The notes under the pieces are model-generated. The model worked only from the letters and a program-made list of their open reading frames with translations. It ran no database searches and was not told the DNA's origin. Made by a program: the position numbers and the translations under genes. A stretch of DNA of 64,000 bases from Isoetes taiwanensis (taxonomy: Eukaryota; Streptophyta; Lycopodiopsida; Isoetales; Isoetaceae). Positions within the stretch are counted from its first letter, which is position 1. Every line of letters starts with the position of its first letter. The stretch is taken from the NCBI GenBank assembly GCA_021234155.1, contig JAJEKV010000020.1, positions 19,523,018 to 19,587,017 of the forward strand, in the 5' to 3' direction. Shown here one piece after another: positions 11,041 through 21,423 of the stretch.

Positions 11041-11732
11041 GGGCGATCCTCCATTTGATCAGCAATCACAGGTTATTCTAGGGCCTGATCTGTTCCAACT
11101 TATGGCTATCACTTTATTTGAGAGGCCTCATGATATAGCCTTGTTGGAGTCGGTATAGGCATCTCTGCCTTCCAATCCATTGGCTCAAGGGTATATTCTC
11201 ACATCTTGGCACTCCATTATCTTCCCGGCAAATGCGTTGGACTCGATTTTGAGATTCGACATGGACTCTTGTTTCGTGATGGGCTTCCGTATATGCTAGG
11301 TGATGCTTCTAGGCTTCAGGTTCTCCTGGCTTACCATGACTCATCTATGGCTAGACATTTTGAAGTAGCCAAGACTCTTGAACTTATTAGTCGAGAGTAT
11401 TGGTGGCCGGGGCTTTGTCGCTCTGTCGAAGTTTTTATTTGATCCTATGATATCTGCTGTCGAGCAAAGAGAGACATCTTCCACGTGATCTTCTTCAGCC
11501 ACTGCCGGTTCCAGATGGACCTTAGAAGATTACTTCTATAGACTTTATTCCAGAGCTGCACTCTCTCTGAGTTATGATGCTATCATGGTTGTTGTTGATC
11601 GTTTCTCTAAGATGGCTTATTTCATTCCCTGCAATATCACCATCACTAGTGAGGGAACATCTGATCTTCTTCTTTTTCCTGAAGTAGTCAGACTTCATGG
11701 ATTGCCAGATACTATTGTCAGTGATCAAGGAC
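11041..11732 (+). pseudogene. Chromovirus-type Ty3/gypsy integrase, left part, split by element B
   Basis: The frame at 11206-11439 encodes the integrase zinc-binding region (HYLPGK, FEIRHGLLFRDG, EYWWPG). It is followed after a stop by the core start ([30 protein letters not shown]) up to 11732. This is the chromovirus style of core. The reading continues across element B at 18825, so the two halves are one decayed gene. Stops near 11152 and 11440 show decay. Confidence 0.8.
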
Positions 11733-12106
11733 TGTTGGGGTGATCACCACTTACCACACTCATCACCACTCACCACATTCGTCACCACGCACCACTCACC
11801 ACACTCGTCACTACTCACCACACTTGTCACCACTCACCACACTCATCATATACCGTATATAGAGTGATATACGCACATGCACGCGTGCAGGATATTTGCA
11901 CGTATGCATTGTGGAGCCATTATGAGCAGTATTATCTGAGCAGAGAGAAGAGAACAGGGAGACGGTGTATTGAGAGGGAGGATTTTGCTTGATCTAGCGA
12001 TGGAGATGATGAATCTTTGTGTTGTGCGTTGCCTTGATCTGATAGATTGAGCTTGGATTATTGGGTTTTTCATCCTTCTTGCAAGGTTAGAGTTCAGGCT
12101 CTAACA
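11733..12106 (+). repeat. Element B 5' LTR
   Basis: 374 bp, starting TGTTGGGG and ending CTCTAACA. Its first 120 bases are a TCACCAC/CTCACCACA microsatellite-like array. A GTATATAGAG TATA-like box follows at about 11857. Directly after the LTR lies ATTTGGCGATCACGG (from 12107), which has the TGG start of a primer-binding site; the matching tRNA is not identified. Confidence 0.93.
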
Positions 12107-12297
12107 ATTTGGCGATCACGGTGCTCGACAGACCATTGATCGGCAAGAATTTCCATTGAAAAAGGAGTTGTTACCATTGGTATTGGTGATCGTCGGTAAA
12201 GAACGACACCATTGAGGAAGGAGCAATTTTTTTGGGTGAAGGAGATTTTGCTGTAATTGATTTGTGGGGTAAAATTTGACAAGGGGAGTATAGTTTT

Positions 12298-13405
12298 ATG
12301 CCCAAGAGAAGTAAGAAGGAGATCCCACTAAGCTCCATCGTCACAAGAAGGGGACCGGTGAGTCAATCTTTGGGCTCAAAATTGCATCAAGATTCAATTT
12401 CATTTTCAGATTTGGGAGCAGATCTGGGGTCTAATTCTCAGATCCAGGAGGTTTTGATTCCATTTACCGATCTAGAAGGTAATCCAATTTCATTTTTCAA
12501 ATTGAAGGGAGATTCAATTTCGTTTTTCCAATTTCAAGAAACCCAAGAAGAGGCAGAGATGGCTGTATTACCACCTATGGTATGGGGTTTTCAAACAATG
12601 GGGATTCTAAAGTTTGATGATCTGGTAGATCGGGATCCTTTGAAGCATATTGTGAAGTTTGAGAGGTATTGCCAGCAATGTAAGTTACCGGCTGGTGATT
12701 ATTTGCTTTGGTGTCATAGTTCTTTACAAGATTCAGTGGAGGAATTGGCACAAACTCAGTCAGATACCATGACATATCAGGAATTAAAGGAAGCTTTCAT
12801 TTGCTAATTATCAAGAAGTTCATGATAAGGATAAGACTATGGAAAGGTGGACCAATTTCACACAAAAGGAAGATGAATCAATTAGAGAGTATAATCAAAG
12901 GTATATTGCGGTTCTCAAAGCCGTGGCTCATTGGAAGATTGCAAGGAATGATGAAATGGATATTCAATTGTATGTAAAGGGGCTGAAACGAGCTATTGCT
13001 CATAAGGTGAAGGCTAAACAGCCTACAACATTACTAGAGGCACAAAAGTATGCTCTCAAGGCTGAAGATAAGTTGGGATACATTCATGAAGTTGCTGCTC
13101 CAGAGCATAAAACAGAGGATATTGCAGCCAAGATTTCTAAGCTTACAATTGGTGAGAAGCCAAGGGAGGTGCAGTTTATTACTTGTGAATATTGTGGGTC
13201 TATTGGGCATTCTGATACTACATGTAGATTGCTGAAATTCTGCTCAAGATGCCAAATCAAGGGCCATAATGATCAAGAATGTAGGGAGAAGAGATTCTTT
13301 GAGAGGGCCAATCCGGTATTTGCTGTTATGCAACAAGCACCACCTATTCCTATTCAACCAATGCAAGCAGCACCTATCATACCACAAGTTCCAATGATGC
13401 CATAA
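12298..13405 (+). pseudogene. Element B Gag (capsid/nucleocapsid), one frameshift
   Basis: 12298-12807 encodes the N-terminus, in which an ISF repeat recurs (SISFSDLG, PISFFKLK, SISFFQFQ), followed by the retrotransposon gag core. A single-base indel near 12800 shifts into the frame that runs to TAA at 13403-13405. That second part carries the rest of the core (WTNFTQKEDESIREYNQRY) and two CCHC zinc knuckles at about 13184-13283: CEYCGSIGHSDTTC and CSRCQIKGHNDQEC. After the TAA the same frame stays open into protease. Confidence 0.9.
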
Positions 13406-14953
13406 GCTCCAATTGCCCAACAAGTTCCAATGGAATCCACACCAATGGTGCAGCCAAAACAGGGATGGTATCCAAGTAAGGCTCATTTGTATTGCAAGTT
13501 ATTTGATAAATTCAAGCATGATGAGACTACTTGTTGGAAAATCCATGGGAAACCAGAATGGGCAACCAACAAGTATCCACCAAAGCAGCAAGTGTTTGAA
13601 TCAGTACCTCTTCCTAATAATGATGTTCGCATTCAAGATGCAAAGTACATTGATAATCCTCAAGTTAAGGCTCTTATTGAGGAGCTTAAGAAGCAAGAGA
13701 AGGCAAAATCAGTAGTAAATTGTGGATTTGTTGAGGTGGAGCATGACCCATTTCAGCAAGAAGAAGAGATTGGAGAAGTCAATGCAGTTACAAGATCACA
13801 AAAGGTGGTTCAAGAACCAAGAGTAGTGCCAATTGCGGAGAAGACTAAGACCTCTTTTCCAAAGGCTTTGAAGGAACAAGCTTTGAAGGTGTCAACACCT
13901 AAGAAGGTGCAATTCAATGTGTTGCCCACAGAACAGTTTCAGTCTATAGAAGAAAATCAGCCCATAGTGATGCCTCCTATGGTGGAGGAGGAAATTCAAA
14001 ATGAAGATGATGTGATCAGCCAAGTTTTGGCCACTAAAGTTACACTTACTCTTGAGCAATTGATGCATTATTCTTCAAATTTGTTGCAAGAGTTAGGGGG
14101 AAGAACAAAATCAGAAATTTCAGTCCAACAAATCATCTCAAATGATACTAACAAGAGTAGAATGGAGCCACCGGCCCGGCAGTCCAAGGATCCAGGGCCA
14201 TTTCTTTGTGATGTGAGTATCAATGGATATTTAATCAAAGAGGCCAACATAGATACCGGCAGTGGAGTGAATGTAATGCCTTACCACATAATGCTTCAAG
14301 TTGGATTGAAAATGATGGAACCGACAACTATGATGCTCAAAGCATTCAATCAAATGAAGGTGCAGCCTATGGGAGTCATAAGAAATGTCTTATGCAGGGT
14401 CTATGAGGTGGAAGCAATCTTGGATTTCATGATTTTGAAATTTCCAGAGAGTGTGCATGCTGAAACTTATACTTTGTTGCTGAGCCATACATGGTTAGAT
14501 GCCGTACAAGCTGAAACTTCATGGAGAAAGCGTGAAATGAACATTTTTCAAGGGGAACACAAGGTTACTATAGATCATCCTCCGAAATCAGCAAAAGGTA
14601 CCTTTCTTTGCAATCCTTCTTTGAGCAGCCCGCAGTTAGAAATCAGCAAAGAGAATGCTATGGTGTCAGGGCAGAAAGGTCTTAGTTGTTTTCATGTCTT
14701 GGAAGTGGGTGACAAGGAAGATAAGACTTTGTACAAGTGGTTAAAAGGTACCCAAATTTCAGAAATATGTCATTTACAGCAGCAAGTTGCCGATAAGTAT
14801 ATCCAAAGACTTGAAAGTATTGGTGAAGATGAGTTACAAGAGACTCTTGTGAACATGCAGGAAGAGTCCATTCAAAGACCCATTGGGGAGACTTTATTCC
14901 AGCAAGGAATTGATCAAGAGCAAGTTGAAATACATCAAACATGGATGGGGTAA
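13406..14953 (+). CDS. Element B protease region (in frame with gag after a stop)
   Basis: The frame is open from the codon after the TAA at 13403 to the stop at 14953. It begins with a Gag-like tail and a further Cys-containing segment (YCKLFDKFKHDETTCWKIHG), then an acidic linker. The aspartic protease follows with active-site DTGSG at about 14252 and the flank VNVMPYHIM. The downstream pol frame starts with ATG at 14941, overlapping by 13 bases in another frame. That overlap could be a natural frameshift site or a mutation. Confidence 0.85.
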   Translation, partial: APIAQQVPMESTPMVQPKQGWYPSKAHLYCKLFDKFKHDETTCWKIHGKPEWATNKYPPKQQVFESVPLPNNDVRIQDAKYIDNPQVKALIEELKKQEKAKSVVNCGFVEVEHDPFQQEEEIGEVNAVTRSQKVVQEPRVVPIAEKTKTSFPKALKEQALKVSTPKKVQFNVLPTEQFQSIEENQPIVMPPMVEEEIQNEDDVISQVLATKVTLTLEQLMHYSSNLLQELGGRTKSEISVQQIISNDTNKSRMEPPARQSKDPGPFLCDVSINGYLIKEANIDTGSGVNVMPYHIMLQVGLKMMEPTTMMLKAFNQMKVQPMGVIRNVLCRVYEVEAILDFMILKFPESVHAETYTLLLSHTWLDAVQAETSWRKREMNIFQGEHKVTIDHPPKSAKGTFLCNPSLSSPQLEISKENAMVSGQKGLSCFHVLEVGDKEDKTLYKWLKGTQISEICHLQQQVADKYIQRLESIGEDELQETLVNMQEESIQRPIGETLFQQGIDQEQVEIHQTWMG

Positions 14954-16989
14954 ACAGAAATCAGCCCACTATACAAGTACAAGCAGCTTGGTGGCATGCG
15001 CACATTCTAGAGGATGAGGTAAATCAGATCAATCCATATTCATCACAGTCAATACAATCACCACATGCACCAAATTCATCACAATCCTCACATCCACCAC
15101 ATCCATTACAGTCACCACAGTCATCACACGCACCACATTCATCACTGTCACCACATTCACCACAGTCACCACATTCACCACATTCGTCACCACACTCACC
15201 ACCTTCATTACAGTCACCACATGCAGTCAAGAACATCAATATTTCTCAAGGAAATCAAGAAGAATTGGTTACTATTGGAGGAGATCTTACTCAAGAGGAG
15301 GAACATGATTTGATATCTTTGTTAAGAGAATTCAGGGATATTTTGGCAAGAAGTTACAAAGAATTGAAGGGCATTCCACCAGAGATTGTGGTTCATACCA
15401 TTGATTTGAAACAAGGATCAAAACCAGTCCAACAAGCTCAAAGGAGAATGAGTCCAGCAATAGAGGAGCAAGTAAAGGCTGAAGTTATGAAGCTTTTGGA
15501 GGCGGGATTTATTGTACCAGTGCCAAATTCAGATTGGATCAGTTCTATTGTCCCAATGAGGAAGCCAAATAACTCAATCCGAGTATGCATTGATTACAGG
15601 GATCTCAACAAAGCTACCAAAAGAGATCATTTTCCTACACCATTCATAGACACTTTGTTGGATATTGTTGCAGGAAATCAGGCCTATTCTTTCTTGGATG
15701 GTTACTCAGGATATAATCAGATCCAAATCTATCCATCACATCAAGCAATGACGGCTTTTCGAACACCTTTTGGCATCTATGCTTATAAGGTATTACCTTT
15801 CGGCCTCACAAATGCTCCAGCCACATTTCAGCGAGCTATGACATATGCTTTTCATGGTATTTTAGACTTTTTGAGAGTCTTTATAGATGACTTAACAGTA
15901 TTTTCTAATCCAAGAAAGGATCACTTGGATCATCTCAGAAAAGGTATTGAAAGATGCCGGCTATATGGTATAAGTTTGAATCCTGCTAAGTGTATTTTCT
16001 TCACTAGAGGAGGAAAACTATTGGGCAATTATGTTTCAGAAAAGGGATTACAGGTGGATCATGGTAAAATTGCAGCCTTGGAGAAGGTGAAACCACCTAC
16101 AAATGTATCCCAAGTGAGAAGCTTATATGGCCAACTCAGTTTTAGTAGGAGGTATTTGCACAATTTTGCTAAAATAACCCAGCCACTTATGGATTGTATG
16201 AAGCAAGGGCAGAATTTTAGATGGAACGAGGACGCTCAAGAAGCATTTAAATGGTGCCTTGGACAATTGAAAGAGAGGACTTTGCTGATTCCTCCAAGAA
16301 TGAGTGAGCCATTTCATTTATTCTTTACAGTTTGGGAGCAAGCTTTGGCTGTCACACTATGTCAGAAAAATCAGCAAAAGCATTATGATGTGAATTACTA
16401 TGTTAGCAGGTTGTTAACTCCACAAGAGCAGAAATGGACTCATGTGGAGCATCTTGGGTTGGCATTGAAGTGGGCCTTGAATAAGTTTAGACATTATCTT
16501 CTTCCTTCACAATGGAATTCAGCAAATGTACAGTATGTTTACATTCATATGGATGTGAACCCATTGCCATGCATTTACAACAAGACTGTCCAAGATCCTA
16601 AGTTTACAAGATGGGCTCTTATCATACAAGAATTTGAATTGAAGTATGTTAAGATGGCTCAAGGAGCTCATAATCCAAGTTCCTATTTGAATAGTGGTGC
16701 TGAAATAGACGAGGAAACAGACCAGCAAGTAGCATTTCAGGATAATGGAGTATTACAAGGGTTCATTGAGACCGTGGATCTTTGGTATGCCAATATATAC
16801 AGGTATTTACAAGATCAGACTTATCCTTCATCATTTTCAAAGCAACAAAAGCATGCTCTTAGAGTCCAAGCAGCTGGTTATGTGGTGCATGAAGCTATTC
16901 TTTATAAGAGGACTATGGAATGTCTCTTATTAAGATGTGTTGCTGGTCAGCAAACTCATGATTTGTTGCAGCAAGCACATGATTGTTAG
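14941..16989 (+). CDS. Element B reverse transcriptase and RNase H
   Basis: The frame is 682 codons. Residues ~35-96 are a Ser/Pro/His-rich tract (15043-15228) built from TCACCACAT-like repeats. The RT follows: CIDYRDLNKATKRDHFP, SFLDGYSGYNQIQ, FGLTNAPATFQ and active-site FIDDL at about 15880. The RNase H after it reads LFFTVWEQALAV where Asp is expected, so the first catalytic residue is lost, although a Glu-containing VEHLGLALKW block remains. It ends at TAG 16987-16989, and the same frame continues into the integrase. Confidence 0.92.
   Translation: MDGVNRNQPTIQVQAAWWHAHILEDEVNQINPYSSQSIQSPHAPNSSQSSHPPHPLQSPQSSHAPHSSLSPHSPQSPHSPHSSPHSPPSLQSPHAVKNINISQGNQEELVTIGGDLTQEEEHDLISLLREFRDILARSYKELKGIPPEIVVHTIDLKQGSKPVQQAQRRMSPAIEEQVKAEVMKLLEAGFIVPVPNSDWISSIVPMRKPNNSIRVCIDYRDLNKATKRDHFPTPFIDTLLDIVAGNQAYSFLDGYSGYNQIQIYPSHQAMTAFRTPFGIYAYKVLPFGLTNAPATFQRAMTYAFHGILDFLRVFIDDLTVFSNPRKDHLDHLRKGIERCRLYGISLNPAKCIFFTRGGKLLGNYVSEKGLQVDHGKIAALEKVKPPTNVSQVRSLYGQLSFSRRYLHNFAKITQPLMDCMKQGQNFRWNEDAQEAFKWCLGQLKERTLLIPPRMSEPFHLFFTVWEQALAVTLCQKNQQKHYDVNYYVSRLLTPQEQKWTHVEHLGLALKWALNKFRHYLLPSQWNSANVQYVYIHMDVNPLPCIYNKTVQDPKFTRWALIIQEFELKYVKMAQGAHNPSSYLNSGAEIDEETDQQVAFQDNGVLQGFIETVDLWYANIYRYLQDQTYPSSFSKQQKHALRVQAAGYVVHEAILYKRTMECLLLRCVAGQQTHDLLQQAHDC
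15043..15228 (+). repeat. CAC-rich microsatellite-like tract inside the element B pol frame
   Basis: The units are variants of TCACCACATTCACCACAG. The tract is translated as a Ser-Pro-His-Gln low-complexity linker before the RT and resembles the array that opens the element B LTRs. Confidence 0.85.
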
Positions 16990-18083
16990 GGGCATTTTGC
17001 AGCCAGAACCACAGCTAGGAAGATCCTTCATTGGGGATATTATTGGCCAACTCTTTACAAGGATACTAGAGACTTTGTTAGCAAATGTGAGAAGTGTCAA
17101 AGGCATAAACAATTGACAGGCCACAATAATATGCCATTCCATCCTATTTTGAGTGTTGGTCCATTTCATATGTGGGGATTGGATTACATTGGGCCTATCA
17201 ATCCTCCATCTTCCAAAGGTCATAAGTATATCTTGGCAGCCACATGCATGTTTACGAAGTGGGTAGAAGCAATTCCAGCAAAGCATGCTACAGAAAATAC
17301 CACAGTAAGCTTTCTTTATCACAATTTGATTTCTCGGTTTGGTGTTCCAACCATTCTTTTGTCTGATCGGGGAACTCATTTCATGGGGAAAGTAGTAGCT
17401 CAATTAACAGAAAAGATTGGTGTTCAACATGTAAAAGCTTCTGCTTATTATCCACAGGGCAATGGGCAAGCTGAGTCTACTAACAAAATTCTGAAAGCTA
17501 TCTTGGCCAAAACAGTGAAGGATAATCAAAGAAATTGGCATGAAGCCTTGACAGGTGCCTTATGGAGTTTCAGGTGTACTTACAAGTTGGCTACAGGATT
17601 TACACCATTTGAATTGGTTTATGGAGTGCAAGCTGTGATGCCTATTCATTTGGACATTCCTTTGTGTTCATTTGTGGAGTTACCTTATTATGAGAATTTA
17701 GGAGAAGTTCCAACTCCAAATCAAGTGCATAATAGGATGGATGATTTCTTTGCAATTGCGAGGAGATGAGACAAGAAGCGGCGGAGACTTCAATATCGGG
17801 CATAAGTAAAGTAAAGCTTATCAAAGGCAAAGTTCTGAGGTTGTCAATCCATTTGAGGAAGGTCAATTGGTGTTGTGCGGGACCACTAAGAAGCATCTAT
17901 CTAAATTTCAAAGCCCATGGGAAGGCCCATTTCTGATTGATAAAGAGGTACGGTGTGGGGCTTTCTACTTGATGACTCAGAAGGGGAATTGTTGCCTAAT
18001 CCCAGAAATGGCAAGGATCTCAGGCCTTATTTTGAAAGAGAAGTGCTTTTCTAAGGGATTAGGACTTGGCGAGCTCAATTACT
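16990..18083 (+). pseudogene. Element B integrase, broken C-terminus
   Basis: This continues the RT frame after the TAG at 16987. It shows the zinc-binding HHCC region (GHFAARTTARKIL, CEKCQRH) and the DDE core: WGLDYIGP, SDRGTHF near 17361 and GNGQAESTNK near 17460, so all three acidic residues are present. A stop at 17767-17769 and frameshifts follow. The C-terminal part is still visible at 17867-18083 (SKFQSPWEGPFLI). Confidence 0.88.
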
Positions 18084-18469
18084 GAGAGAATTTGTGGAGA
18101 ATTTTTGAGTTACAGCAGGTCGTTTTTCTGTAAAAACAGATGGTGACAGTTCAGTAATACTTCATCTATCCTACATCAAAAGATGTGTTTCGGTGATACG
18201 AATCCAACGAGCTATGGTGCAGGTCAAACGGAGGTCTGGAACTCAAGATATCAGCTTTCAAAGTTTGCCACAGTTACAGAGGCTCTGTTTCGTCACTGTC
18301 ATTTTGGACCAATTTGTTTTCTATCAGTCATTTGGATTTGAGAGGGTAATTTTCTTTCTAAACATACATGTAAATGTGTCATTTGGGGACATGTCCCAAG
18401 GACCATATGAGTATGTTTTGTTGTGGTTCTCCGCCACGGAGTGGCATATTTTCCCACTGTGGTCGCCAC
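18084..18469 (+). other. Element B 3' non-coding region
   Basis: No gene lies between the last integrase remnant and the 3' LTR. No convincing polypurine tract lies just upstream of 18470. Confidence 0.6.
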
Positions 18470-18824
18470 TGTTCGGGTGATCACCACTTACCACACTCAT
18501 CACCACTCACCACATTCGTCACCACGCACCACTCACCACACTTGTCACCACTCACCACACTCATCATATACCGTATATAGAGTGATATATGCACATGCAC
18601 GCGTGCAGGATATTTGCACGTATACATTGTGGAGCCATTATGAGCAGTATTATCTGAGCAGAGAGAAGAGAACAGGGAGACGATGTATTGAGAGGGAGGA
18701 TTTTGCTTGATCTAGCTATGGAGATGATGAATCTTTGTGTTGTGCGTTGCCTTAATCTGATAGATTGAGCTTGGATTGTTGGGGTTTTCATCCTTCTTGC
18801 AAGGTTAGAGTTCAGGCTCTAACA
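18470..18824 (+). repeat. Element B 3' LTR
   Basis: 355 bp, starting TGTTCGGG and ending CTCTAACA. It is nearly identical to the 5' LTR except for one missing microsatellite unit and scattered substitutions. It is followed by the target duplicate AGGAC. Confidence 0.93.
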
Positions 18825-19626
18825 AGGACTCCAGTTCGTCGCAGGGTTTTGGAGCGACTTTAGGACTTACTGCGTATATTGACCGCTCACGGGCATCTGA
18901 TCATCATCAAAAAATAATGGGCAAGCAGAGCACACTAATTAGACTCTGGAACAATATTTGAGGTGCTTTATCAGTTATCAGAATGATTGAGTCGATTATC
19001 TTCCATTAGTTGAGCTTGCCTATAATAACTTAGTACATGCATCCTCGTTGGTTCCTTAGTGTCATTGGTGGCGACTCTGTCAATCCTAGTGCCGAGTCTC
19101 AATTTGAGAAACTCCAAGCTCTTCAATCAGATCTTTAGCACCATCTTCTTTGGGGGCATGAATGTTATCGGCATTATGTCGATTTACATCGACAAAAAGC
19201 TCCTACACTTCATGTTGATGACTTTGCCTGGCTTCTTCGTAGAGATCTCTCTACCTCACGTCCCTGCAACAAGCTCGACTATTGATGCCTTGCTCCTTAC
19301 CGGATTATGACTCATATCAGCAATATGGCATTCCGACTCGAGCTCCCTCCAGCTGTTTGTCTCCATCCAGTATTTCATGTTTCTCTATTATAGTCATACA
19401 TGGTTAATCCTTTCCTGGGTCGCGTTCCTCTGCTGCCATTACCCGTGAAAATTGATTGAGGTGTTTGAGGTTAGGAAGATTTTGGACTCCAAGTTTCTTC
19501 GCCGACGATTGTATTACTTTGTCGATTGGTAAGTCTACTCACTAAGTGATAGAACCTTGGAGCCTGCCAATAATCTGACTAATGCTTCTAATAAAATTGT
19601 GTAGTTTCATCAACGTTATCCAGATA
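18825..19626 (+). pseudogene. Chromovirus integrase, right part, and chromodomain
   Basis: This completes the integrase split by element B. After the insertion the frame gives QFVAGFWSDF, NGQAEHTN (with the catalytic Glu) and TLEQYLRC, then LELPPAV and [10 protein letters not shown] degenerate chromodomain lies at about 19453-19626 (RKILDSKFLRRRLYYFVDW, then SLSDRTLEPANNL and FHQRYP). This C-terminal chromodomain is what marks the element as a chromovirus. Many stops and frame changes are present. Confidence 0.82.
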
Positions 19627-20082
19627 ATAGCATTATAAGCATGAAATTGCATTGTACATTCTGCATGGGAGTTTAATCATTTGGTCTATTTAAAGATCAT
19701 GGAGGTCACTACTAATAGGCTATATTTATCTAAACCATTAATGTCTGCTAAGACTTTTTAGAACGTGATAAGTACCTAGGTAGCCTAGTATGTTGTTCCC
19801 TTTGGAATTATTGGCTATTGATTAAATTAGGCAGAGACGACCTTGACTTCTCTCTACAATGGAAATGTTAAGGTATGACATCATCGAATATTGACTATTA
19901 GATTCAATCCTTGAGGATACAATTAGGAATCTAGACTTGACTATAGACTGTAGTTATATGATAACATTGATGCTGTACACCAAGAAAGGATGGTACCATC
20001 TAGGACTTAACAATTGTTGTATGGCCAGATAAGATAGCAAATACATTGATTGATGTTTGTGTATATATAGAATAGTTCATGC
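19627..20082. other. Unassigned stretch (possible chromovirus LTR)
   Basis: No gene recognised. Its position after the chromodomain would suit a 3' LTR, but no partner LTR is in the window to test this. Confidence 0.3.
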
Positions 20083-21423
20083 CCCCTTTTTTTTCTTTTT
20101 TTTTTTAATAAATGTGAATCTTTACTACTCAAAAGAGTACATGATGGACTCAAAACCTAGTGAAAAAAATGTTCACTAGAGCAAAACTATCCACCATATA
20201 CATAACATAGAAAAGGAGAGAATAAATATCACTACGAGCACAACTGCCTATGAATAAATATGAATCTGATGATAGTGCTCTCAAATGCTACTCTTGACAT
20301 CATCTTTTATGGAAGAGCATTTATAAACTTTGAGAATATGATTACGAGCACCACTGAGCACTTAATTATTTGAAAAGACCTGTTGTTTGAAGATGAAGGA
20401 ATTCTGTCTCTTTCAGATGGACCAAATGATCCAAGCGGATGCCGAATGTAAAGCCCTCTTTTCCAGCTTGTTCCAAGAGCCGGGATAGACTGACAATAGG
20501 ACTTGCTAACTATTCAAATCACAATAGAAAAAGCCCAAAAGTTACTGTCAAGTAGGCCAAACATGTTGACATAAGAAGAAGCAGTGCTCAATTATCTCAT
20601 CCCTCTACATGGTGAGAGAGCAGATCACAAAGACATTTGGAAGAAATCCATGAATGACAATTTTTACCCCCACGCATCTATGAATGATCTGCCAGCATAA
20701 GATAACCAGCTTAGAATGGAGCAATTTATACCATACCCATCGCCAGATTTCTTTTTGATGAGGCTTAAGGATAGCTAAAGGCCATTTATTGGCAATGGAG
20801 GCAACACTTCAGGATGAAGCAGGACAATGTACATCAAATGCACCAGTTGCTCCTCCTTCACAATGCCATAAATGGTCTCAAGCTGGAGAGACAAGTCTTG
20901 TAGATCTGGAAGAAGAATAACAGCTACTTTTTTGCCAAATAATATGGTCCCGGCGAAGAAGGAGAAACTTCAATCTAGACTCATTCCAAGTCAACAACCT
21001 TGTCTGATTAGACCATGCATATATTGTCAGCATACTGGTTGCTCCCCATCGGTGTTGCGTCAATGGATGAACAGAGCAGGCCAAGGGATGATCTACCTAT
21101 CGTCATCCAAATGGATCCATCAATAATTAGCTATAGGATCAGTATGGACTATCGGATGGAACTGAAACAAAGTGTGCACAATCGTCCAAGCAGCTAATAA
21201 CCCCTTGAGAAAAGGTAATGCATTAGGATATGGAGAAAGTAAAAAGAATAATGCCCATGGAAGGAGTAACTTAATGGATGGAAAGCCAAAGGAAATGCAC
21301 ATCCGCAAAGACTAAAAAATGCATGCAGACCTGGGAAGTTATCAGCATTATTTAGAATCTGCCATATAAAGTTAGAAATCATCACCTTGCTTTGGAGAAG
21401 AAAGTGAATCATCCCCAACCCTC
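20083..21423 (-). mobile_element. LINE 3' part, minus strand, heavily decayed
   Basis: The T-run at 20083-20106 is a minus-strand poly(A) tail. The minus strand near 20550-20770 reads as a zf-RVT domain (WVWYKLLHSKLVILCWQIIH, then RDEIIEHCFFLCQH). It aligns by motif with the copies at 10118-10740 and 61045-61748. Further upstream on that strand (21420-20880) broken frames such as TRLLTWNESRLKFLLLRRDH suggest the RT-to-zf-RVT spacer. Many stops. Confidence 0.75.

Larger units (their letters stand above)
11733..18824 (+). mobile_element. Element B: complete Ty3/gypsy LTR retrotransposon nested in a chromovirus
   Basis: The two LTRs (11733-12106 and 18470-18824) bound gag, protease, RT/RNase H and integrase in the usual gypsy order. 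The target duplication AGGAC is perfect (11728-11732 and 18825-18829). The surrounding integrase frame reads straight through if the element and one duplicate are ignored, which proves the insertion point. The interior carries a frameshift in gag (~12800), stops at 13403 and 16987, and frameshifts after 17767, so it is inactive. Confidence 0.95.

Noticed and set aside
15024-15239. Minus-strand ORF rich in Cys, Gly and Asp, resembling a metallothionein-like or silk-like protein
   Set aside because: It is the antisense of the CAC repeat tract inside the element B pol frame; the composition is a by-product of the repeat.
18374-18710. Two overlapping ORFs rich in His, Ser and Thr
   Set aside because: They lie over the microsatellite of the element B LTR and are not conserved with the 5' LTR reading frames.
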